DNA of 6,076 bases from Clostridia bacterium (GCA_017455385.1 JAFTBD010000095.1:1-6076), one strand, 5' to 3'. Positions 1-4,596 are shown, counted from the stretch's first letter. Notes: generated by a model from the letters alone, not told the origin. Made by a program: numbers and translations.

Positions 1-537
1 ACAGGGGGCGATACACCGCCCGATATGCGCATTGAGGCAGGGGCGATGATTCTTCGGGATCTTATCCATATTCAGCGAACATTCGCGGATCGGGAAAGCG
101 GAATGGATGAGCTTCAGCATCTCCGCGGCGGATATCCCCACCATATAGGGACCGAAATACCGCGCGCGGTCGCTCTTGAGGCGGCGAATGATCTCCACCT
201 TCGGGAACGCCTTGGTAGTATCTATCCGCAAGAAGGGATAGAGTTTGTCGTCCTTCAAGAGGATATTATAGAAAGGTTTATGCAGTTTGATGAGATTGTT
301 CTCAAGGACGAGCGCCTCTTCCTCTGTGCGGGTGATGATGTAGTCGAAGTCCACGACTTTGGAGACCATAATCAGCACCTTGTCCGCCTTGGGCGACGAA
401 TTGAAATACGAACGAACGCGATTTTTAAGGTTCTTCGCCTTGCCGACGTATATGATAGTCCCCGCCGCGTCCTTCATCTGGTACACGCCGCTATCCGTCG
501 GTAGTTCCTTGAGTTTCAGCCGTATCACGTCGTTCAT
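1..537 (-). CDS. uvrC: UvrC, excinuclease ABC subunit C (N-terminal part, cut by window edge)
   Basis: UvrC makes the dual incisions around bulky DNA lesions in nucleotide excision repair, recruited by UvrB on damaged DNA. The first 179 codons are present and in frame to the window edge. A GIY-YIG nuclease domain spans about residues 10-95: G17-V18-Y19, then I29-Y30-V31-G32-K33, R40, and a probable catalytic Glu at E79 before PFYN. Residues 96-150 continue in typical UvrC fashion (YFGPY at 127-131). Cysteines 153, 167, 175 and 179 follow the C-x13-C-x7-C-x3-C spacing that binds a 4Fe-4S cluster in the E. coli protein. The UvrB-binding, RNase H-like and HhH parts lie outside the window. The ATG at 537 is the natural family start, but no Shine-Dalgarno sequence precedes it; a TATAAT box lies 6 nt upstream, so the mRNA may be leaderless. 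Identification is firm. Confidence 0.96.
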   Translation of the reverse strand, partial: MNDVIRLKLKELPTDSGVYQMKDAAGTIIYVGKAKNLKNRVRSYFNSSPKADKVLIMVSKVVDFDYIITRTEEEALVLENNLIKLHKPFYNILLKDDKLYPFLRIDTTKAFPKVEIIRRLKSDRARYFGPYMVGISAAEMLKLIHSAFPIRECSLNMDKIPKNHRPCLNAHIGRCIAPC

Positions 538-543
538 ACCGAT

Positions 544-570
544 ATTATACTACAAACGCGGAGAAAACAA
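544..570 (-). promoter_or_regulatory. Candidate uvrC promoter, close to the start codon
   Basis: On the minus strand a perfect TATAAT hexamer occupies 549-544, followed by only 6 nt before the ATG at 537. A poor -35 candidate, TTGTTT at 570-565, gives a 15-bp spacer. Initiation about 7 nt after the -10 would fall on or next to the A of the ATG, which would explain the absent ribosome binding site. The -10 is clear; the -35 and the leaderless reading are inferred. Confidence 0.45.
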
Positions 571-595
571 AAGAGGAGAAATATATTCTCCCCTT
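563..595 (-). terminator. Candidate intrinsic terminator upstream of uvrC
   Basis: Read on the minus strand, a GGAGAA / TTCTCC stem (591-586 with 580-575) encloses a 5-nt loop. It can be extended past one mismatch by three more pairs (AAG/CTT, 593-595 with 571-573). The 3' arm runs into a T-rich tract, TCTTTTGTTTT (574-564). It would end transcripts coming from the arsR side before the uvrC promoter, whose -35 region it overlaps. The stem is A/T-rich, so strength is uncertain. Confidence 0.45.
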
Positions 596-630
596 TAATT
601 CGGAATACGGAATTCCGCATTCCTAATTAA
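595..630. repeat. 36-bp near-perfect inverted repeat
   Basis: TTAATT (595-600) pairs with AATTAA (625-630), GGAAT (602-606) with ATTCC (619-623), and the centre CGGAATTCCG (608-617) is a perfect palindrome. Only two symmetric positions fail to pair (601/624 and 607/618). The right half, ATTCCGCATTCC (612-623), recurs exactly at 653-664. Confidence 0.8.
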
Positions 631-652
631 ATAAAGCGTCAGCGTATCCATT

Positions 653-664
653 ATTCCGCATTCC
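653..664. repeat. Second exact copy of ATTCCGCATTCC
   Basis: This 12-mer is identical to 612-623. Related copies occur at 962-979 (ATTCCGAATTCCGCATTC) and 995-1004 (ATTCCGAATT). The motif therefore recurs on both sides of the hairpin-rich core of the intergenic region. Confidence 0.75.
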
Positions 665-687
665 CTGCGCGCCATTGTACGCCTTTG

Positions 688-722
688 GTCGCCGAGACAG
701 TTGTCGCTGTCTCTATTGCGAC
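688..722. repeat. Two-part hairpin in the intergenic core
   Basis: GAGACAG (694-700) and CTGTCTC (707-713) form a 7-bp stem with a 6-nt loop. An outer stem GTCGC (688-692) with GCGAC (718-722) closes it through a 1-nt/4-nt internal loop. An alternative pairing is TGTCGC (702-707) with GCGACA (718-723). It shares CCGAGACA (692-699) with the palindrome 55 bp further on (747-754). Confidence 0.7.
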
Positions 723-747
723 ATATCGGCATACTGCCTTGCCGCTC

Positions 748-763
748 CGAGACATATGTCTCG
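748..763. repeat. Perfect 16-bp palindrome
   Basis: CGAGACATATGTCTCG equals its own reverse complement. Its right part, CTCGTT (760-765), can instead pair with AACGAG (775-780) around a 9-nt loop. The two structures are mutually exclusive. It could be an operator-like site, half of a small mobile repeat, or part of a folded RNA; the sequence does not decide. Confidence 0.75.
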
Positions 764-790
764 TTCGCGATTTTAACGAGCGTTCATAGG

Positions 791-839
791 GTGCTCCGCC
801 TAAACGCTTGCTCACAAGTTCGCAAGCGCAACGTGCTCC
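791..839. repeat. 7-bp hairpin flanked by GTGCTCC direct repeats
   Basis: CGCTTGC (805-811) pairs with GCAAGCG (822-828) around a 10-nt loop. GTGCTCC occurs on each side in the same orientation (791-797 and 833-839), 42 bp apart. A hairpin bracketed by short direct repeats resembles a miniature insertion with a target duplication, but chance is possible at this length. Confidence 0.6.
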
Positions 840-901
840 CACCCCATCTCCGCTCGCTGTTTTAAGTTGTTCTTTGGAGAATTATTAGGATCGCGCCTCG
901 C

Positions 902-960
902 GCGCCACCTTAACTCCACTCTCCACTCTCCACTTTCCACTCTCGCGTCAGCGCCACCTT
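902..960. repeat. Tandem TCCACTC heptamers between GCGCCACCTT repeats
   Basis: Four tandem copies of TCCACTC lie at 915-942, the third being TCCACTT. The array is bracketed by two exact copies of the 10-mer GCGCCACCTT (902-911 and 951-960). The nonamer GCGTCAGCG just before the right copy (945-953) also occurs at 636-644. The arrangement fits slippage or modular shuffling of intergenic repeats. Confidence 0.75.
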
Positions 961-979
961 TATTCCGAATTCCGCATTC

Positions 980-1040
980 AAGCGTAGCGCTTCCATTCCG
1001 AATTAGAGCAAGGCTCTCAGTATCCGAGGAACTTCGTTCC
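980..1040. repeat. Three evenly spaced 5-bp/3-nt mini-hairpins entering the arsR 3' end
   Basis: AAGCG-TAG-CGCTT (980-992), AGAGC-AAG-GCTCT (1005-1017) and GGAAC-TTC-GTTCC (1028-1040) are all 13 nt with a 5-bp stem and a triloop. Their centres are about 25 and 23 nt apart. The third lies inside the arsR coding region and is flanked by CCGAGG direct repeats (1024-1029, 1039-1044). The second touches the stop codon. None is followed by a T-run, so ordinary terminators are unlikely. Confidence 0.7.
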
Positions 1041-1355
1041 GAGGTCGAGCATTTTCACGACGTACTTGCTCGCGACGGAATAATAGATGATCTTCCCTTC
1101 CCGGCGCGTCTTGACCATTCGGAGGGAGCGAAGAAAGGCGAGCTGATGGGAGACGGTGCTCTGCGGCTGTCCGAGCATCAGGGAGAGGTCGCTGACGCAC
1201 ATCTCTGTGATGAGGAGAGAGGACAATATCTTGACGCGAGTGGCGTCCGAGAAAACGGAGAAGAAGTCCGCGAGATCGGCGAGGACGTCGTTCTTCGGCA
1301 AATAATACTTGATGACGCTCTCATCATGCGGCGACAGGCGGATAGGCGCATTCAC
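1017..1355 (-). CDS. ArsR/SmtB-family winged-helix transcriptional regulator
   Basis: This 112-residue dimeric DNA-binding repressor type is recognised by FSDATRVKIL (35-44), a helix-turn-helix at about 55-80 with STVSHQL (67-72 region), and a basic wing VKTRREGKIIYYS (81-93). In metal-sensing relatives the alpha-3 site reads like CVCD; here it is C53-V-S-D56, so one Cys is lost. The C-terminal helix (about 97-112) has no His, although many relatives carry Asp/His ligands there. The effector is therefore unknown and may not be a metal. The GTG at 1355 is chosen because a TAG lies two codons upstream and there is no early internal ATG. No clear Shine-Dalgarno is present. A TTGACA / TACTAT promoter places initiation near the GTG. 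The gene is divergent from the small membrane protein at 1444, a likely target, and it may also regulate itself. Confidence 0.9.
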   Translation of the reverse strand: MNAPIRLSPHDESVIKYYLPKNDVLADLADFFSVFSDATRVKILSSLLITEMCVSDLSLMLGQPQSTVSHQLAFLRSLRMVKTRREGKIIYYSVASKYVVKMLDLGTKFLGY

Positions 1356-1380
1356 ACTCTAATAGTAGGCGGCATATACC
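1351..1380 (+). promoter_or_regulatory. Candidate promoter for the small membrane protein, overlapping the arsR promoter
   Basis: TTCACA (1351-1356, 5 of 6 to consensus) and TATACC (1375-1380, 4 of 6) are 18 bp apart on the plus strand. Initiation near 1387 would give a leader of about 57 nt. The elements interleave with those of arsR, so one bound regulator could block both. The -10 is weak; TATATC at 1420-1425 is an alternative but lacks a -35. Confidence 0.35.
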
Positions 1381-1391
1381 ATCAATGTCAA
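1362..1391 (-). promoter_or_regulatory. Candidate arsR promoter giving a leaderless start
   Basis: On the minus strand a consensus TTGACA (1391-1386) is followed after 18 bp by TACTAT (1367-1362), which matches TATAAT at 4 of 6 positions. Six nt then separate the -10 from the GTG at 1355, the same distance as for uvrC. The spacer contains GGTATATGCC (1380-1371), a near-palindrome that could form part of an ArsR operator. Confidence 0.55.
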
Positions 1392-1430
1392 AGGAGAAGA
1401 CCGTCGAAAAAGGCGATCCTATATCGAAAA

Positions 1431-1435
1431 GGGGG
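1431..1435 (+). promoter_or_regulatory. Ribosome binding site of the small membrane protein
   Basis: A G5 run preceded by A (AGGGGG) ends 8 nt before the ATG at 1444. This is a usable, if not canonical, Shine-Dalgarno sequence and it supports that start. TCGAAAA occurs twice in the leader just upstream (1404-1410 and 1424-1430). Confidence 0.6.
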
Positions 1436-1443
1436 TAAATAAA

Positions 1444-1626
1444 ATGCAAAACGGCGGAATGCTGCTGATGCTCCTATTATTATTGATCTATACGTTTGGG
1501 GGCGACGGGAGCCTGACGACGGAGAATCTGACGCTCATCGTGCTGGCGCTCGCCTTCCTCGTGTCGGGGAATTACGGCACGTTAGGGACGACGAATAACG
1601 GTTGCGGGTGTTCCGGAGTGAATTAG
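1444..1626 (+). CDS. Small two-helix membrane protein with Cys-Gly-Cys tail, function unknown
   Basis: I do not recognise a family for this 60-residue protein. A first hydrophobic stretch rich in Leu and Met spans about residues 5-18. A polar turn with GGDG (19-22) follows, then a second hydrophobic stretch at about 28-41. The tail is Gly/Thr/Asn-rich and holds two cysteines in NGCGCSG (C54 and C56). This fits a small hairpin protein in the cytoplasmic membrane whose tail could bind a metal or form a disulfide. A ribosome binding site at 1431-1435 and the strongly membrane-like composition argue for a real gene. It is divergent from the ArsR regulator, its probable controller. Its stop codon overlaps the stop of the opposing membrane-protein gene. 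Confidence 0.7.
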   Translation: MQNGGMLLMLLLLLIYTFGGDGSLTTENLTLIVLALAFLVSGNYGTLGTTNNGCGCSGVN

Positions 1627-2153
1627 GCACGGAGTTTGCCGCCGAAGCGATAGGACAATAAGTCATAGAGGCGACCGAAAGCGAGGTCGAAGACGATGAA
1701 CGCCACGGTCAGCACGACGTAAATGGCGACGTATCTGCCCCACACGGGGAACCTATCCAGAATGGGAAAGTCCGCGAGGGTGAGCCCGACAGCGTAGAAC
1801 GTCGCCAAGAAGGACAGGTTCGCAAAGACGACTTTTATCGAGAGACAAAAGAGCTCTTTCTTCAGATATTTCCGAAGATAATAGAAAAGTATGGTGTAGG
1901 GACCGAACATAATGACGTAGGGCATCACGGCGATATATCCGACGAAAAGGAAGCCGAGACCTGTGGACGCCGCATAGGCGAGGATCGCTCCCCTGCCGCT
2001 CTCTCCGAGAATGGGGAGCAGGAGCGCGACGGACGCCAGCGCGTAGAAAACGAGGGTCAATACCGATACGTAATAAGAAAGCACTACCGCGATCACCGCG
2101 AAAGCCGCGGAAATACCCGATAGTGCTATTTCTTTAGACGTGATACGTTTCAT
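1623..2153 (-). CDS. Six-helix integral membrane protein, possibly ECF S-component-like
   Basis: This 176-residue protein has about six hydrophobic segments (roughly 10-28, 30-50, 55-73, 74-93, 103-126 and 140-160), a positively charged N-terminus, and a basic patch YYLRKYLKK at 91-99. Size and helix count match substrate-binding (S) components of energy-coupling-factor vitamin transporters, which share a short basic N-terminus before an Ala/Gly/Ser-rich first helix. I see no residue pattern that fixes a substrate, and other small membrane families remain possible. It is the last gene of the string. Its ATG directly follows the TAA of the Cys-rich J-like gene, and no ribosome binding site is at a useful distance, so translation probably depends on coupling. 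That supports a linked function. Its TAA overlaps the stop of the convergent small-protein gene. Confidence 0.8.
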   Translation of the reverse strand: MKRITSKEIALSGISAAFAVIAVVLSYYVSVLTLVFYALASVALLLPILGESGRGAILAYAASTGLGFLFVGYIAVMPYVIMFGPYTILFYYLRKYLKKELFCLSIKVVFANLSFLATFYAVGLTLADFPILDRFPVWGRYVAIYVVLTVAFIVFDLAFGRLYDLLSYRFGGKLRA

Positions 2154-2774
2154 TTAGCAACAGCGAATGAGGTCTCCGCCCATACACTCGCAGCAACAGT
2201 CCGCGCAGATGAGGGACGCACAGCAGTCGCCCGCCGAGGCACCGCGACGACGATCCATATTCTCATAAGTGTCGTAGCCGCCGCGCGGGGCGCCGCTCTG
2301 TTGCTGTCCGGCTCCATTCCCCATCGGATCGGCGGAATGAGCCTTCATGCGCTCCAACGTGTCTTTATACTTTTGGTTTTCGGGATCCATGCCGATCGCC
2401 ATATCGAGCTGCGCTTTCGCCTCGTAGTACCAGCCTTTCCCGTGGTAAACGGCGGACTGATAATAATGCCACTCCGCGCCTCTTTCCGAGATCTTGTCGA
2501 GAGCGGACTGCGCCTCGTCGTACTTCCTGCTCTTGAGAAGAGCCGCCACGTGATCGTAGACGCCCTTGATCTCAGCACCTTTGGACAGTTTATCCATCGC
2601 TTCGTGATAGGCTTCTTCCAATTCGGAGAGCTTCTTCGCCGCGTGCTTGCCGCCGTCACCTTCGAGGTGGATCTCGTTGCGGTATTCGTCACGCAGTTTC
2701 TCGTACGCCGCCTGCACGTCTGCCTGCGTGGCGGTATCGTCCAGTCCGAGGACTACAAACGGATCTTTGAACAT
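2154..2774 (-). CDS. J-domain-like protein with TPR-like middle and Cys-rich C-terminus
   Basis: This 206-residue protein starts with a J-domain-like fold (about 2-65): DPFVVLGL, then helix DVQAAYEKLRDEYR (19-32), then KKLSELEEAYHEAMDKL (47-63). The HPD tripeptide that J-domains use to stimulate DnaK ATPase is missing; the loop is 33-46 with Gly39-Asp-Gly-Gly42. Residues 70-145 are helical and TPR-like (YDEAQSALDKI, then YYEAKAQLDMAIGMDPEN). A Gly/Gln-rich linker (150-182) leads to a tail with nine cysteines at 184, 185, 190, 193, 194, 195, 197, 205 and 206, plus the element ECMGGDLI. The ATG at 2774 is preferred because AGGAG sits 8 nt upstream. The start lies inside the previous gene, overlapping by 22 nt. 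I recall similar proteins beside DUF5685 genes in Clostridia. The tail suggests metal or Fe-S binding or membrane tethering; the role is unknown. Confidence 0.85.
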   Translation of the reverse strand: MFKDPFVVLGLDDTATQADVQAAYEKLRDEYRNEIHLEGDGGKHAAKKLSELEEAYHEAMDKLSKGAEIKGVYDHVAALLKSRKYDEAQSALDKISERGAEWHYYQSAVYHGKGWYYEAKAQLDMAIGMDPENQKYKDTLERMKAHSADPMGNGAGQQQSGAPRGGYDTYENMDRRRGASAGDCCASLICADCCCECMGGDLIRCC

Positions 2775-3613
2775 TTTCCTTTCTCCTTTTTCAATACGGT
2801 AGCGAGTCGCCACCTGAGTCCGTACCACAGGACGTTCGTGACGACGCCTTCATTGTCCGCGAGCACCACCGAGCGATAGGCTTCTTCGATGCCGTGGAAT
2901 ATTTCTTCCGCGATGAATCGGATGTCCTCGCCGTGCGCCGCAATGAGCTCTTCGTAGGTCTCCGAGCCGAAAGTGCGACGGAAGGCGTTGAACTTCCCTT
3001 CGCGGGCGTCTAAGTCATAGTCGTCGAGCGCATCCATAAAATAGACGTATTTCCCGAGGAGGTAGCCGATGCGCTCCACTTCCGAGGATCCTTTCTCCCC
3101 CGCGAGCTCCCCGAATACCTTCCGCATCATATCGGCGAAAGGCTCCGCCGCGGCGTCCAAGGACACACCGCTCTTCTCTTCTTCCCGCTGTTTCGTCCTG
3201 CATTCGTCCGCGATCGCGGCGAAGTCGGGCTCCTGCTTGCGGGCTCTCTTCACCTGCCTGCCGAATGCCATACGGCGGAGAGGATGGGTCTCACCGTCCT
3301 CTCTGTCATCCTCGAGTTTCATCCCGATGAGGACGAGATTCAGCCTGCATATCTTCTTCATCAAGGGCGTCGCCGCGATGACGGGACGCTTCTTCGGGTT
3401 CAGGATGCAACGTTTCTCCACCACCTCGACCTTCTCGCCGAGAAGTCCGTGGAAAAACAAGCTGATAAAGGTGGTGTCATAATTCACGCCGAAGCGCGCT
3501 TTCTGTCCGCACTCTCCCTTGGTGGCGTGGCAAAGCCCGCAGTAATACGCACGGAAGAGGACGTAATCTTTCATATAAAGATTCGGCTTGTCGGGCAGAA
3601 CGTATCCAAACAT
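2753..3613 (-). CDS. DUF5685-like protein with N-terminal Cys motif and two Asp-rich motifs
   Basis: This 286-residue soluble, mostly helical protein of unknown function is recognised as DUF5685-like from FGYVLPDKP at the start followed by a YYCGLC block. Cysteines 25, 28, 35 and 69 (CxxC-x6-C, then KRC before NPKKRP) could bind a metal or Fe-S cluster. There are two acidic motifs: DDRED (102-106), a DDxxD pattern, and DALDDYDLD (194-202), followed by REGKFN. Paired Asp motifs on helices are the Mg-diphosphate sites of class I isoprenoid synthases such as squalene and phytoene synthases. I infer only a possible structural resemblance. The ATG overlaps the trpS TGA by one base (TGATG), with only a distant AGGA as a ribosome site, so coupled re-initiation is likely. 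The last 22 nt overlap the J-like gene, its probable partner. Confidence 0.85.
   Translation of the reverse strand: MFGYVLPDKPNLYMKDYVLFRAYYCGLCHATKGECGQKARFGVNYDTTFISLFFHGLLGEKVEVVEKRCILNPKKRPVIAATPLMKKICRLNLVLIGMKLEDDREDGETHPLRRMAFGRQVKRARKQEPDFAAIADECRTKQREEEKSGVSLDAAAEPFADMMRKVFGELAGEKGSSEVERIGYLLGKYVYFMDALDDYDLDAREGKFNAFRRTFGSETYEELIAAHGEDIRFIAEEIFHGIEEAYRSVVLADNEGVVTNVLWYGLRWRLATVLKKEKGKCSKIRL
2783..2787 (-). promoter_or_regulatory. Ribosome binding site deciding the J-like gene start
   Basis: AGGAG on the minus strand, with an 8-nt spacer to the ATG at 2774, lies within the coding end of the preceding gene, where it encodes part of its Lys/Glu-rich C-terminus. It excludes the longer in-frame start at 2828, which would add an N-terminal extension before the J-like fold. 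Confidence 0.8.
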
Positions 3614-4596
3614 CAGTCTTGCACGAATCCTATCTTTCTTTTCACTTTCTGCATCGTACGAGCCGCGATGCGGTGCGCTTTCTCCGCGCCTTCTTTCATA
3701 ATGCGCTCGAGCTCTGCCTTGTCCGCGAGGTAATCGTGATACTTCTTCTGAATGGGCGCGAGGGCATCCACGACCGCTTCGCCCACCGCGAGCTTGAAGT
3801 CTCCGTAGCCTTTCCCCTCGAAGCGAGCCTCCGCCTCCTCGATACTCACGCCGCTGAATGCGGAATAGATGGTGAGCAGGTTGGAGATGCCGGGCTTCTC
3901 CTCCGAGAAAACGATGCGATTGTCGCTGTCCGTCACGGCGCGCTTGAACTTGCGCATGATGGCGTCGGGCGGATCGATGATGGACACCGTCGCATTGGCG
4001 TCGGGATCCGACTTGCTCATCTTCTCCGTCGGGTTCTGCAAGCTGGTGATCTTCGCCCCTTGTTTGGGGATATACGGCTCGGGCACGACGAAGGTCTCCC
4101 CGAAACGATTATTGAAACGGATCGCGATGTCACGCGCGAGCTCCAAGTGCTGTTTCTGATCCTTGCCGACCGGCACGACGTCGGAACGGAAAAGGAGGAT
4201 GTCCGCCGCCATCAGGACGGGATAGGTCAGAAGCCCCGCATTGATATTATCCTCGTTCTTGCGGGATTTATCCTTGAACTGCGTCATGCGCTCCAGCTCG
4301 CCGATATAGGTCACGCAAGAGAGTATCCAAGCGAGTTCGCTATGCTCGGGCACGTTGGACTGCACGTACAGGATGCTCTTCTCGGGGTCCAGTCCGCACG
4401 CCAAAAACTGCGCGAAGAAACTGAGCGTCCTCTCGCGAAGCTCCTGCGGCACCTGTTTGACGGTCATCGCGTGTTGATTCGCCACGGCGAAGAGGCAGTC
4501 GTTCTCCTTCTGGAGCTCGAGCCAATTTTTCACCGCACCGATATAATTGCCGATGGTGATGCAACCTGTCGGCTGTATGCCACTGTAGATCCTCAT
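3613..4596 (-). CDS. trpS: Tryptophanyl-tRNA synthetase
   Basis: This class I aminoacyl-tRNA synthetase is a cytoplasmic homodimer that activates tryptophan with ATP and charges tRNA-Trp. At 327 residues it has the usual bacterial length. The HIGH-type signature is P9-T-G-C-I-T-I-G-N17-Y, and the KMSKS loop is intact at 192-196. The tryptophan-pocket region YPVLMAADILL (125-135) carries the conserved D132, and GKDQKQHLELARD (144-156) is also typical. The C-terminal helical domain is complete. The ATG at 4596 overlaps the thrC stop as ATGA, with AAGGTG (4607-4602) 5 nt upstream as ribosome site. The gene sits second in the string after thrC. No tryptophan-responsive leader is visible between the two, so any regulation must come from upstream of thrC, outside the window. 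Identification is firm. Confidence 0.97.
   Translation of the reverse strand: MRIYSGIQPTGCITIGNYIGAVKNWLELQKENDCLFAVANQHAMTVKQVPQELRERTLSFFAQFLACGLDPEKSILYVQSNVPEHSELAWILSCVTYIGELERMTQFKDKSRKNEDNINAGLLTYPVLMAADILLFRSDVVPVGKDQKQHLELARDIAIRFNNRFGETFVVPEPYIPKQGAKITSLQNPTEKMSKSDPDANATVSIIDPPDAIMRKFKRAVTDSDNRIVFSEEKPGISNLLTIYSAFSGVSIEEAEARFEGKGYGDFKLAVGEAVVDALAPIQKKYHDYLADKAELERIMKEGAEKAHRIAARTMQKVKRKIGFVQD

Larger units (their letters stand above)
538..1016. other. 479-bp repeat-rich intergenic region, no supported gene
   Basis: No protein gene here is convincing. A minus-strand frame from a GTG at 842 to 651 stays open for 63 codons but has no ribosome binding site and a low-complexity, Arg/Ser/Ala-rich product. 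The block is a mosaic of short motifs: ATTCCG-type repeats at both ends, a hairpin-rich core (about 680-840), a run of heptamers (915-942) and duplicated GCGTCAGCG (636-644, 945-953) and GCGCCACCTT (902-911, 951-960). This looks like accumulated small intergenic repeats or a short non-autonomous element. A structured RNA cannot be excluded from one sequence. Confidence 0.6.

Noticed and set aside
1..60. A possible frameshift in uvrC at the C-run before the Cys cluster
   Set aside because: Recounting the G-run on the plus strand (40-43, four bases) restores the expected RPCLNAHIGRCIAPC reading, so the gene is in frame here.
25..504. A 159-codon plus-strand open frame at the left end
   Set aside because: It is antisense to the GIY-YIG and Cys-cluster parts of uvrC, which are intact and in frame to the edge.
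651..842. A 63-codon minus-strand open frame in the intergenic core, starting at a GTG
   Set aside because: It has no ribosome site, the product is low-complexity and Arg/Ser-rich, and the frame overlies palindromes and repeats. It is more likely a chance open frame through a repeat.
1420..1425. TATATC as -10 of the small-protein promoter
   Set aside because: No reasonable -35 lies 15-19 bp upstream, and the TTCACA/TATACC pair is better spaced.
867..1442. A 191-codon plus-strand open frame across the spacer, arsR and its promoter
   Set aside because: Its start lies in tandem repeats, most of it is antisense to arsR, and it crosses the divergent promoter region. ArsR is clearly the real gene.
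2775..2828. An N-terminal extension of the J-like protein from a start at 2828
   Set aside because: It would lie within the DUF5685-like coding region, has no homologous look, and the AGGAG at 2787-2783 points to the ATG at 2774.
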